Under the pieces are notes generated by a model. That model had not been told where the DNA came from, ran no database searches, and worked only from the letters and a program-made list of their open reading frames with translations. A stretch of 64,000 nt of DNA from Arthrobacter sp. Marseille-P9274 (GTDB lineage: Bacteria; Actinomycetota; Actinomycetes; Actinomycetales; Micrococcaceae), in assembly GCF_946892675.1 (NCBI RefSeq), contig NZ_CAMPOV010000001.1, positions 532,033 to 596,032 on the forward strand. The letters are read 5' to 3'. Positions 37,911 through 46,018 of this stretch are shown piece by piece. A program made the translations under genes and the position numbers. The stretch's first letter is position 1. Each line of letters opens with the position of its first letter.

Positions 37911-38813
37911 TCACTCCTCCGGGTCGAGTTGGGCGGCCGCCGCTGCCCAGTGGTCCGGGTCGCCGGTCGCCAGCGCGTACGCGCCGTAGCCGATCGGCCC
38001 GGCTGCCATGATTTCGGCACACTGCTCCGCCAGCCGCCCGGGAATGCGGCCGCCTTCACCGACATAGGTCCGGACCGTCAGTTCGAAGGCCTCCGGCGTG
38101 GACATGCTGTGGTGGAACATGAAGTCGACCGCGGGGTCGCCCACCTTCGCCGTGGTCCAGTCCAGCACCGAGACGATTTCGGCGTCGTCGTCCAGCAGCA
38201 GGTGGGCGGGATAGAGCTCGCCGTGGGTAAAGACCGTGAAATCGGGCCAGTAGCTGTCCTCGTCCAGCCAGGCGTTCCACCGGTCAAGCAGGCGCTCGGC
38301 GATGCTGAATTCCGCGCCGACCTTGGCCAGGTTGGTGCGCCACTCCTCGCGGACCTCGGCCGGAGTAAGGGTCGGGATTCTGGCTGCCTGGGCCGCCTCG
38401 GCATCGACCCGGTGCAGCTGGGCAATAAGCCGGCCCAGGGACCGGCAGTAGGCCGGCGAGTCCCGGTCGAAATGCCAGGCCACTTCGCCGTCCTCCAAGG
38501 TGAGCCCCGGATGCCCGGGCAGCGCGGGATAGGCCACCAGGGTCCTGCTCCGGATGCGCCAGTCGGGAACGGCCACCGAGAGCCGGCCCCTGACCAGCTT
38601 GAGGATGCGGGCCTCGTCGGCGATCTTGCCGGAGACATCGGGCCGCCGCGGAATCCGCAGGACCCAGGCCTTGCCGTCCTTCGCGGTTGCGAATGCCACC
38701 AGATAGTCCAGGCCCGCTTCGTTGAAGTCCACGCTGGCGGGAATGAGCTCGAGGCCGTGCTCCTGGGCCAGATCTGCCACGTAGGCGGGGGTGTAATCAG
38801 TGCCCTCAGTCAT
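37911..38813 (-). CDS. mph: Macrolide 2'-phosphotransferase-like kinase
   Basis: A 300-residue APH-fold kinase that matches the Mph group, which phosphorylates the desosamine 2'-hydroxyl of macrolides with GTP or ATP. Visible stretches are AWVLRIPRRPDVSGKIADEA (nucleotide lobe), the catalytic loop FTHGELYPAHLLLD (195-208) and the metal site VSVLDWTTAKVGDPAVDF. The catalytic loop has Glu199 where APH kinases usually have the catalytic Asp. The start at 38813 has GGGAGG upstream. It lies 55 bases downstream of the amine oxidase gene and could be intrinsic rather than acquired, as in other soil actinobacteria. Confidence 0.8.
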   Translation of the reverse strand: MTEGTDYTPAYVADLAQEHGLELIPASVDFNEAGLDYLVAFATAKDGKAWVLRIPRRPDVSGKIADEARILKLVRGRLSVAVPDWRIRSRTLVAYPALPGHPGLTLEDGEVAWHFDRDSPAYCRSLGRLIAQLHRVDAEAAQAARIPTLTPAEVREEWRTNLAKVGAEFSIAERLLDRWNAWLDEDSYWPDFTVFTHGELYPAHLLLDDDAEIVSVLDWTTAKVGDPAVDFMFHHSMSTPEAFELTVRTYVGEGGRIPGRLAEQCAEIMAAGPIGYGAYALATGDPDHWAAAAAQLDPEE

Positions 38814-38841
38814 CTGCGTCCTCCCTGACGATGCTGCCACT

Positions 38842-38863
38842 GTACCGCCGCGGGCCGCGGTAC
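38842..38863. terminator. Small hairpin between amine oxidase and mph genes
   Basis: GTACCGC and GCGGTAC form a 7-bp stem with an eight-base GC loop, six bases beyond the amine oxidase stop. It may attenuate read-through into the mph gene. Confidence 0.4.
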
Positions 38864-38868
38864 GTCCG

Positions 38869-40260
38869 TCAGCGGGGCACGGCCGACGATGCCCGGTCGG
38901 CGGCGAGGATACGATCCGCCGTCTGCCGGCCCATCCGAATGGCGCCGTCGACGTGCTGGTACCCCTCGGCGGCCAGGTCGGAACACGACCAGTAGATGGG
39001 GCCCACTGGCTTGAGCTGGTCCGGCCCATAGCGGTGCAGGCCGCCCAGGTCGTAGCTGGCGGCGTAGGCGCCGCGCGTCCATTCCTCGGAGCCCCAGTCG
39101 GATTCGTAGTAGACCTCGGGGTTCAACGCCTCCGGGCCGAGGTAGCCGGCGATGGATTCGAGGATGCGCTGCCGGCGTTCGTCGGCGGCCAGCTCGAACA
39201 CCGCGTCCGCCTTCTCGTCCGAAACGAAACCCACCAGCGTACCGCGGTCGTCGCCGTCGTTGGTGTTGTCGTAGACCTCCTGCACCAGGGCGCCGGGACC
39301 GAAGCAGGTGCCCGACAGTCCGTCCTTCCGCCAGAACGGCGTGCCGTACACGGCGTGGACCTTGATGACCAGGCCGAGCGACTGGTGCTGGTGCATCTGG
39401 TGCTGCCGGCGCGGCAACGGGGGTTCGAAGGACACGCGTGAATAGAGGTTCGGCGGAACCGCCATGATGGCGTAGCGCGCCTGCACCGTCACGAGGTCCG
39501 AGACGGCGGTTACTCCCGTGCCTTCGCCGTTTTCGCCGCCCCAATGAAGCGTCCGTACGGGACTGTTGAGTACGACATCGTTCCCCAGCTGTTCGGCGAG
39601 GCGTTCGGACACCTGCTGCATGCCTCCCACAACGCGGCGGTCGAGGATGAAGTTGTCGTCGACAAGATTGCTGAAGGAACCCGCGGACGCCGCCATCAGC
39701 ACGGCCTGCAAGGCGGAGAAGGAGTGGGCGGGCTTGGTGAGCATTCCCCCGGCGATAAAGAGTCCGATGTTGTTGCAGGCTTCCTCATCGGAGGACTGCC
39801 GGCGGAGCCAGTGGTGGAAGGAGATGGTGTCCAGCTCGCGGGCCAGCGGATGCGTCCAGGGCGCCAGGGGGCCGGCCTCGGCCGCGAGGGTGTCCAGCAG
39901 GGCGATCAGCCGTTCCATCTCGGCCTGGGTCTGCGCGCTGACCGGGAACATCTCGCCGGTGTAGCGGGTGCGGGTGCCGTCCGCGGCGAGATACACGGAG
40001 TCACCCTCGCGGTAGCGCTGGAAGGTCTCCAGGCCCAGTTCCTCCAGCGTTTCCAGCAGCGCCGTCTGGTCCGGGGATACCCATTGGCCGCCGATTTCCA
40101 GCATGGCGCCGTCGATGGTTTGGGTCCACGTACGGCCGCCCACCCGGTCCCGGGCCTCGAGGACGGCCACGGAGAGCCCCTCCTGCTGCAAACGGCGGGC
40201 TGCGCTCAGGCCGGATGGTCCTGCCCCGATAACGACGACGTCACGTTCCATGTTGGTCAT
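38869..40260 (-). CDS. Flavin monoamine oxidase, putrescine oxidase-like
   Basis: A 463-residue FAD enzyme. The dinucleotide fold is VVVIGAGPSGLSAARRL with GxGxxG at 12-17, then EARDRVGGRTWT (36-46). The C-terminal FAD loop is WSCSDLAAEGYQHVDGAIRMG. This resembles actinobacterial putrescine oxidases, which convert putrescine to 4-aminobutanal, ammonia and H2O2; tyramine- or other amine-specific relatives cannot be excluded. ATG 40260 has AGGAG upstream. A palindrome overlaps the presumed promoter, and the divergent gene encodes TetR. The polyamine uptake operon lies just beyond. Confidence 0.88.
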   Translation of the reverse strand: MTNMERDVVVIGAGPSGLSAARRLQQEGLSVAVLEARDRVGGRTWTQTIDGAMLEIGGQWVSPDQTALLETLEELGLETFQRYREGDSVYLAADGTRTRYTGEMFPVSAQTQAEMERLIALLDTLAAEAGPLAPWTHPLARELDTISFHHWLRRQSSDEEACNNIGLFIAGGMLTKPAHSFSALQAVLMAASAGSFSNLVDDNFILDRRVVGGMQQVSERLAEQLGNDVVLNSPVRTLHWGGENGEGTGVTAVSDLVTVQARYAIMAVPPNLYSRVSFEPPLPRRQHQMHQHQSLGLVIKVHAVYGTPFWRKDGLSGTCFGPGALVQEVYDNTNDGDDRGTLVGFVSDEKADAVFELAADERRQRILESIAGYLGPEALNPEVYYESDWGSEEWTRGAYAASYDLGGLHRYGPDQLKPVGPIYWSCSDLAAEGYQHVDGAIRMGRQTADRILAADRASSAVPR

Positions 40261-40283
40261 GGTCTCCACTCCTGCGGGTCTCA

Positions 40284-40304
40284 TAAATGAATGATGTTCA
40301 TTTA
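40284..40304. promoter_or_regulatory. Perfect TetR-type operator, amine oxidase/tetR region
   Basis: TAAATGAA-TGATG-TTCATTTA is a perfect 8-5-8 palindrome 24 bases upstream of the amine oxidase start. Variants with the same 5-base spacer occur at 58427 and twice before the agmatine operon, pointing to one regulator. Confidence 0.75.
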
Positions 40305-40418
40305 CATCCATGGTAGCGGCACCGACGGCCCATGTGAAGACAGAACGTAGGATGAAGTCCGGGCCCCGAGCCGGCGCCCGGAGATCCGTACGCGTAGCCA
40401 ATGGAGGAAGCCGCAGGT

Positions 40419-41096
40419 ATGGCAGTCGAGGCAGCATCCGGGGCGCACCGCCCGGCGGGAAGGCCAACGCAGAAGGTCCTGTCCAAGGAGCGCATCACGG
40501 CGGCGGCGCTGAAGCTCATCGAGGCCGGCGGCTACGAACGGCTGACGATGTCCGCCCTGGCCAAGTCGCTCCAGGTTGCCCCATCCGCCCTGTACAACCA
40601 TGTGGCCTCCAAACAGGATGTGCTGGTGCTGGTGCAGGACGACATCATCACCAGCATTGACGTCTCCGCCTTCGGGACCGAGCCGTGGGAGGCCGCAATC
40701 CGCCGCTGGGCCTGGTCGTACCGGGACGTCTTCACCCGGCACACGCCGCTGATCCCGGTGATCGCGGTGCTGCCGGTCACCGGCGCGGGGCAGACCCTGC
40801 GGATGTACGAGACGTTGACCGCAGCCTTCCTGGACGACGGCTGGCCGGAGCCGCTGATCGTGCCCGCCATCGTGGCGCTGGAGTCCTTCATCTTCGGTTC
40901 CGCCTTCGACGTCACGGCGCCGGAGGACATCTTCGAGTCCGGCGAACTCGCCGAGGCGAACCCGAAGTTCACGTCCGCCGTCCGCAGCCAGGACCTCGGC
41001 ACCGGCGGATCGGCCGCGGATGCGGCCTTCCGGCTCGGGCTGGAGGGGCTGATCGGCGGGCTGCAGGCGCAGCGCGACACCTGGGCTGCGCGCTGA
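40419..41096 (+). CDS. TetR-family regulator, presumed polyamine regulon repressor
   Basis: A 225-residue TetR/AcrR regulator. The helix-turn-helix is at about 28-70: ITAAALKLIEAGGYERLTMSAL and then VAPSALYNHVASKQ. The C-terminal ligand domain matches the TetR_C group with a long middle helix. ATG 40419 is preferred to ATG 40401 because GGAGGAA precedes it. It is divergent from the amine oxidase, with the palindrome between them, so autorepression and control of amine oxidase are likely. The inducer is probably an amine or aminoaldehyde. Confidence 0.88.
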   Translation: MAVEAASGAHRPAGRPTQKVLSKERITAAALKLIEAGGYERLTMSALAKSLQVAPSALYNHVASKQDVLVLVQDDIITSIDVSAFGTEPWEAAIRRWAWSYRDVFTRHTPLIPVIAVLPVTGAGQTLRMYETLTAAFLDDGWPEPLIVPAIVALESFIFGSAFDVTAPEDIFESGELAEANPKFTSAVRSQDLGTGGSAADAAFRLGLEGLIGGLQAQRDTWAAR

Positions 41097-41129
41097 CCAT
41101 ACCCATCGGTCGGCCGGCGGCCCGGCCGG

Positions 41130-41927
41130 CTAGCGGGCTGCGAGCAGCTTGGCCCGGCGGTTGGCCAGGACCTGTCCGCCGATGACCACCAGCAGGGCGG
41201 CGATGAACATGGCCGAGCCGATGACGTTGGCCTGCGCGGGGATGCCCCTGGTCGCCGCGACGTAGATGAACTTCGGGAACGTGTCCACGTTGCCGGAGTT
41301 GAAGTTCGTGATGATGAAGTCGTCGAAGCTCATGGCGAAGGCGAGCAGCGCGGCGGCGACGATGCCGGGCAGCAGCAGCGGGAAGGTGACCCGCCAGAAG
41401 GCCTGTATCGGCGAGGCATAGAGGTCGGCGGCGGCCTCCTCGAGCTTGGGATCCAGGCTGGCCACGCGCGCCTTGACGGTCACCACGACGAACGAGATGC
41501 AGAACATCGTGTGCGCGATGATGATCGTGCCAATGCCCAAGTCGGCGCCGATGTTCAGGAACTGCGCCAGCAGCGACGCGCCCAGCACCACTTCCGGCGT
41601 GGCCAGCGGCAGGAAGATCAGCAGGTTCGCCGTGGCGTTGAACCTGAAGCGGTACCGCACCAGCCCGATGGCGATGGCCGTTCCGAGGATCGTCGCCAGC
41701 AGGGTCGCGGTGGCGCCGATCTGCAGGCTGTTGCCGAGTGCCTGGCAGACAGCCGGGGCGCCGCAGGGGTTCTGCCAGTTCTCCAGCGTGAAGCCGCGCC
41801 ACGACAGGTTGGTCCGTCCGGCGTCGTTGAAGGAGAACGCGAACACGTACGCGATGGGGACCAGCAGGAACAGGAAGGCGAGCCCGCCGATGACCGGGAC
41901 CAGCCAGCGTCCGATGGTTTGCCGCAT
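41130..41927 (-). CDS. potC: Polyamine ABC transporter permease, PotC type
   Basis: A 265-residue inner-membrane permease with six helices. The cytoplasmic EAA loop is EEAAADLYASPIQAFWRVTFP, which contacts the ATPase. FDDFIITNFNSG is the characteristic PotC segment. It is the last gene of the potDABC operon, 19 bases after potB, and converges on the tetR gene. It forms the pore for spermidine/putrescine uptake together with PotB. Confidence 0.9.
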   Translation of the reverse strand: MRQTIGRWLVPVIGGLAFLFLLVPIAYVFAFSFNDAGRTNLSWRGFTLENWQNPCGAPAVCQALGNSLQIGATATLLATILGTAIAIGLVRYRFRFNATANLLIFLPLATPEVVLGASLLAQFLNIGADLGIGTIIIAHTMFCISFVVVTVKARVASLDPKLEEAAADLYASPIQAFWRVTFPLLLPGIVAAALLAFAMSFDDFIITNFNSGNVDTFPKFIYVAATRGIPAQANVIGSAMFIAALLVVIGGQVLANRRAKLLAAR

Positions 41928-41946
41928 GCCGCCTGACCTCCTTATC

Positions 41947-42921
41947 TCAAAGTAGTTCTTTGGTGCCGAAGCGCCGGACGTAGAGGATGACCAGGGCGAG
42001 GATCGCCAGCATCAGCACGAAGGACAGCGCGGAGGCGCCGGGATAATCCACCACGCGGAAGAACCTGGAGTCGATGACCTGGCCGATCATGGTGGTGTCC
42101 TGGTTATTGCCCAGCAGGGCCGCGTTGATGTAGTCGCCGGACGCCGGGATGAAGGTCAGCAGGGTTCCGGCCATCACGCCGGGCATGGACAGCGGCAGCG
42201 TGACCGTCCGGAAGGTCTGGAACGGACTGGCGTACAGGTCGTTGCCGGCCTCGATCAGCCGGGTATCCAGCCGCTCCAGGTTGGCATAGATCGGCAGCGT
42301 CATGAAGGGCAGGAAGTTGTAGGTCAGGCCGCAGACCACAGCGAAGGCCGTGGCGGTCAGCCGACCGTCCTCGGGCAGCAGGGACAGTGCGCGCAGCACG
42401 GCCACCACCGGGCCTTCGTCGGCCAGGATCTGCTTCCAGGCCTGGGTCCGCAGGATGAAGCTGGTGAAGAACGGCGCGATGATCAGCACCAGCAGGATGC
42501 CCTGCAGCAGCTTCCGCCCGCGCAGCCGGACCGCCACCAGGTAGGCCATCGGGTAGCCGATCAGCAGCGCCGCGATCGTGGCGACGAGGGCGAAGGCGAA
42601 GGAGCGCAGCAGCTCCTGCCAGTAGGCGCCGAGCACGTCGGCGTAGTTGCTGAACTGCAGCGCCGGCACGAACTGGCCGACGTCGGCGCCCGGCGGCTTG
42701 GTGTAGAGCGAGGTGGCCAGCAGCGAGAACACCGGCAGCACGAAGAACAGCAGCATAAACGCGAAGCCGGGCAGGATCAGCCAGTAGCCCGTCCGGCCGC
42801 GGCGGCGGTCGGCTCCGATTTCGCCGGCGCTGCGGGGGTCCTTCCGGCCGCGCCGGGCGGCATTGCCGGGCAGGTCCTGTGCGTCCGGAATGTTGCCGTG
42901 GTTGCGGGCCAGCAGGCTCAT
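41947..42921 (-). CDS. potB: Polyamine ABC transporter permease, PotB type
   Basis: A 324-residue permease. After a hydrophilic 60-residue N-terminus, YWLILPGFAFMLLFFVLPV begins the first helix. The conserved block NFLPFMTLPIYANLERLD and the EAA loop EAGNDLYASPFQTFRTVTLP are typical. FIPASGDYINAALLG matches PotB-type proteins. ATG 42921 overlaps the end of potA by ATGA, so translation is coupled; a longer frame to 43185 is only potA antiphase. It pairs with PotC. Confidence 0.9.
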   Translation of the reverse strand: MSLLARNHGNIPDAQDLPGNAARRGRKDPRSAGEIGADRRRGRTGYWLILPGFAFMLLFFVLPVFSLLATSLYTKPPGADVGQFVPALQFSNYADVLGAYWQELLRSFAFALVATIAALLIGYPMAYLVAVRLRGRKLLQGILLVLIIAPFFTSFILRTQAWKQILADEGPVVAVLRALSLLPEDGRLTATAFAVVCGLTYNFLPFMTLPIYANLERLDTRLIEAGNDLYASPFQTFRTVTLPLSMPGVMAGTLLTFIPASGDYINAALLGNNQDTTMIGQVIDSRFFRVVDYPGASALSFVLMLAILALVILYVRRFGTKELL

Positions 42922-44096
42922 GGCGCCGCGGCTCCCGCGGCCTCGGCCGCGCCGGCGCTGGAGTCCTCGCGGCCGTCCAGTCCGAAGGCGTGCGCTGTGT
43001 CCCAGCAGAGCACGACCTCGTCCCCCGGCCGGGCCAGCTGCTGTCCGTGGTTCTGCGAGAACACGCCGAGCCGCCCCACTCCGGCGACGTCCACCAGGTA
43101 GTCGGTGCTGACGCCGGTGAACGACGTATCCGCCACGCGGCCGTGCAGCATGTTGTCCGGGTCCCCCACGGCGTCCTGCGGCCACATCATCTTCAGCTTC
43201 TCCGGCCGGATGCCCACCAGCACCCGCCCGTGGTGCATGGCGGCCCGTTCCTTGAGCACGGTGAGCCGGTTGTCCCGGGCATTAACGACGACGGCGTCCC
43301 CGCGGTCCTCGACCACCTCACCGGGGACGAGATTGGACTTTCCCAGGAAGTTCGCCACGAAGGCGGTGCGCGGAAGCTCGTAGAGTTCCCGCGGTGCGCC
43401 CATCTGCTCCACCCGGCCGGCGTTCATCACGGCGACCGTGTCCGCCATCGTCATGGCCTCTTCCTGGTCGTGCGTGACGTGCACGAAGGTCAGGCCGACC
43501 TCCAGCTGGATGTTCTTCAGCTCCACCTGCATCTGCCGGCGGAGCTTCATGTCCAGGGCGCCGAGCGGCTCGTCCAGCAGGAGCACGGCCGGCCGGTTGA
43601 CGATGGCGCGGGCCAGGGCCACGCGCTGCTGCTGCCCGCCCGAGAGCTGGGCCGGACGTCGGGCGGCCAGGTGGCCGAGCTCCACCAGCTCCAGGGCGGT
43701 CCTGGCCTGGGCCTCGGCGCCGCGGACCTTGCGGCGCTTCAGGCCGAAGGCCACGTTGTCCAGCACGCTCATGTGCGGGAACAGCGCGTAGTTCTGGAAC
43801 ACGGTGTTGACCGGCCGCTCGTGCGCGCCGGTGCGGGTGATGTCCCGGCCGCCGATGCGCAGCGCGCCGGAGGTGGGCTGCTCCAGCCCCGCCACCATGC
43901 GCAGCGTGGTGGTCTTGCCGCAGCCGGAGGGCCCGAGCAGCGCGAAGAACGAGCCCGCCGGTATGGTCAGGTCCAGCTCGTCCACGGCGACGAAGTCGGC
44001 GAACCGCTTCGTGACCGAATCCAGGACGAGGTCCGCTCCCCCGCTGTCCCGGCCCGCCGCCGTCGTTGTTTCCTCCGCAAGGTGTTCCTGGACCAT
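42918..44096 (-). CDS. potA: Polyamine ABC transporter ATPase, PotA type
   Basis: A 392-residue ATPase. Walker A is GPSGCGKTT at 55-63, the signature LSGGQQQR lies near 148, and Walker B is [12 protein letters not shown]. All are intact. The C-terminal TOBE domain (about 280-370, with [10 protein letters not shown]) fits PotA-like importers. ATG 44096 overlaps the potD stop by one base. A longer frame running to 44750 is noise from the potD gene. It energises PotB-PotC. Confidence 0.93.
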   Translation of the reverse strand: MVQEHLAEETTTAAGRDSGGADLVLDSVTKRFADFVAVDELDLTIPAGSFFALLGPSGCGKTTTLRMVAGLEQPTSGALRIGGRDITRTGAHERPVNTVFQNYALFPHMSVLDNVAFGLKRRKVRGAEAQARTALELVELGHLAARRPAQLSGGQQQRVALARAIVNRPAVLLLDEPLGALDMKLRRQMQVELKNIQLEVGLTFVHVTHDQEEAMTMADTVAVMNAGRVEQMGAPRELYELPRTAFVANFLGKSNLVPGEVVEDRGDAVVVNARDNRLTVLKERAAMHHGRVLVGIRPEKLKMMWPQDAVGDPDNMLHGRVADTSFTGVSTDYLVDVAGVGRLGVFSQNHGQQLARPGDEVVLCWDTAHAFGLDGREDSSAGAAEAAGAAAP

Positions 44097-45310
44097 CAAT
44101 TGCCGATCGCTTTCTGGAACCGGTCGCTGAAGTCCGTCTCCTCTTCCGCGGACAGGGTGCGCAGCACGTGGGCGTTGGCGAGGAAGTCCTCCGTGGGGAA
44201 GATCAGCGGGTTCTCCACCAGCTCCGGATCGATGGCCTCCATGGCCTCGCGGGCGCCCTCGACCGGGCAGATGTAGTTTACGTACGCGGCCACGGTGGCG
44301 GCGTTCTCCGGATCGTAGTAGTAGTCCATCAGGGCTTCCGCGTTGGCCTTGTGCGGGGAGCCGATCGGCACCATCAGGTTGTCCGACCAGAGCGTGCCGC
44401 CGGCGTCCGGCAGGGCGAACTCCCACTTGTCGCCCTCTTCGAAGTTCAGCTGCGTGATGTCTCCGGACCAGGCGATGACGGCGAGCGCGTCGCCGGAGAT
44501 CAGGTCCTCCTTGTAGGAGTTGCCCTTGACCTGCCGGATCTGGCCGTCCGCGATCTGCTTGCTGAGGACGTCCAGCGCGCTGTCGAATTCGCCAGTGCCC
44601 CACTCGCCGGAGATGTCCACGCCGTTGTCCAGCATTAGCAGGCCCATCGTGTCGCGCATTTCGTCCAGCACCTCCACGCGGCCCTTGAGCTCCGGCTTCC
44701 ACAGGTCCGCCACGGTACGCAGGCCGCCGGGGACGGCCTGCTTGTTCCACGCGATCCCGGCGAACCCGGACTGCCAGGTCAGCGAGTGCTTCCGGCCGGG
44801 ATCGAAGTCCACGTTCCGGAGGGTCTCCAGCAGGTTCTTGGAGTTGGGGATGTTGCCGAGGTCCAGCTCCTGCGTGTAGCCGAGGCGGATCAGCCGGGCG
44901 GCCATCCAGTCCGTCAGCGTGATGATGTCCTGGCCGATGTCCTGGCCGGCGGCGAGCTGCGCCTGCACCTTGCCGAAGTAGGTGTCGTTACCGTCGATGT
45001 CTTCGGAGTAGTTGGCCTGGATGCCGCGGGACTTGGAGAAGGCCTCCAGCGACGGGTACGCCTGCGCCTTGTCGTCGTAGTCCAGGTAGAGGGTCCAGTT
45101 GGCCCAGTTGACCACCCTGTCGGCATCCGACCGGTCCGCGGCTGCGGTCGGGCTCCCGTCCGCGGCCGACGTGCCGGAGCCGCCCGTTCCGCAGGCCGCC
45201 AGCAGCCCGGCCAACGTCAAGGCGCCGGTGCCCATGAGCATGTTGCGGCGCGAGAGCTGGGCGGATACCAGGCGGCGCAGGCGGGGGTCGTCGGGTAGGC
45301 GCTGTGGCAT
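44096..45310 (-). CDS. potD: Polyamine-binding lipoprotein, PotD type
   Basis: A 404-residue solute-binding protein. The N-terminus has a twin-arginine motif SRRNML (20-25) followed by a hydrophobic core and lipobox LAAC (Cys40), so it is probably a Tat-exported lipoprotein. The mature part has NWANWTLYLDYDDK, YSEDIDGNDTYFGKVQAQL, VIAWSGDITQ and PIGSPHKANAEALMDYYYDP, which match PotD/PotF. Aromatic and acidic residues in these blocks bind polyamines. AGGAG precedes ATG 45310. It leads the four-gene uptake operon. Confidence 0.92.
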   Translation of the reverse strand: MPQRLPDDPRLRRLVSAQLSRRNMLMGTGALTLAGLLAACGTGGSGTSAADGSPTAAADRSDADRVVNWANWTLYLDYDDKAQAYPSLEAFSKSRGIQANYSEDIDGNDTYFGKVQAQLAAGQDIGQDIITLTDWMAARLIRLGYTQELDLGNIPNSKNLLETLRNVDFDPGRKHSLTWQSGFAGIAWNKQAVPGGLRTVADLWKPELKGRVEVLDEMRDTMGLLMLDNGVDISGEWGTGEFDSALDVLSKQIADGQIRQVKGNSYKEDLISGDALAVIAWSGDITQLNFEEGDKWEFALPDAGGTLWSDNLMVPIGSPHKANAEALMDYYYDPENAATVAAYVNYICPVEGAREAMEAIDPELVENPLIFPTEDFLANAHVLRTLSAEEETDFSDRFQKAIGN

Positions 45311-45383
45311 GTGGGCTCCTGGTCAGAGGCGGATGCTGTTGTGCCGTCGATACTGGCAGACCCCCAACACGCAGACAAGGTTT

Positions 45384-45413
45384 TCAGTTGTAAATTTTTT
45401 GTTACTCAACTGA
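45384..45413. promoter_or_regulatory. AT-rich dyad in the potD / lrp divergent promoter
   Basis: TCAGTTG-N16-CAACTGA, a perfect 7-bp inverted repeat around an A/T-rich centre (TAAATTTTTTGTTACT), lies between the divergent potD and lrp genes. Lrp/AsnC proteins favour such sites, so the neighbouring regulator may control both directions. The rest of the 222-base gap shows no gene. Confidence 0.5.
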
Positions 45414-45532
45414 TCTCATCGTCGGATTGGCGATTTTCCACTGGTTCCGCAGCCTAAGGGTCTTGCGCACGCCGCCGCCAACGACTTCAATAGCAGCATT
45501 CCCACGAAGCCTTCGAAGGAGGTGGAACTCCC

Positions 45533-46018
45533 TTGAGCACCCAGCACGGCAGCGGCGCCGTTCCCGGGACGAACGGCCCGATCGACGACGTCTCCAAGGC
45601 GATCATCGAGCAGTTGCAGGAAGACGGCAGGCGGTCCTACGCGAACATCGGCAAGGCCGTCGGGCTCTCCGAGGCGGCCGTGCGGCAGCGGGTCCAGAAA
45701 CTCACGGACGGCGGCGTGATGCAGATCGTCGCCGTGACGGACCCCCTGCAGCTCGGCTTCTCGCGCCAGGCCATGCTGGGAATCAAGGCCGACGACGATC
45801 TGGTGGCCGTTGGCGACAGGATCGCGGCGCTGGACCAGGTGGACTACTGCCTGGTCACCGCCGGTTCCTTCGACATCCTGGCCGAAGTGATCTGCGAGAA
45901 CGACCATGACCTGCTGCGGCTCATCACCGAGATCCGCGGCATCGACGGCGTTCTCAGCACGGAAACGTTCATGTACCTCTCCCTGCGGAAGCAGGAATAC
46001 AACTGGGGAACCCGATGA
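45533..46018 (+). CDS. Lrp/AsnC-family transcriptional regulator
   Basis: A 161-residue regulator with an N-terminal helix-turn-helix (about 20-65: DDVSKAIIEQLQEDGRRSY, VGLSEAAVRQRVQKL). The C-terminal RAM/AsnC ligand domain covers about 80-155. TTG 45533 is chosen because GGAGGTGG precedes it. It overlaps the following aminotransferase gene by ATGA, so the pair is co-translated, and it is divergent from potD. It likely senses an amino acid or amine of this pathway. Confidence 0.9.
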   Translation: MSTQHGSGAVPGTNGPIDDVSKAIIEQLQEDGRRSYANIGKAVGLSEAAVRQRVQKLTDGGVMQIVAVTDPLQLGFSRQAMLGIKADDDLVAVGDRIAALDQVDYCLVTAGSFDILAEVICENDHDLLRLITEIRGIDGVLSTETFMYLSLRKQEYNWGTR

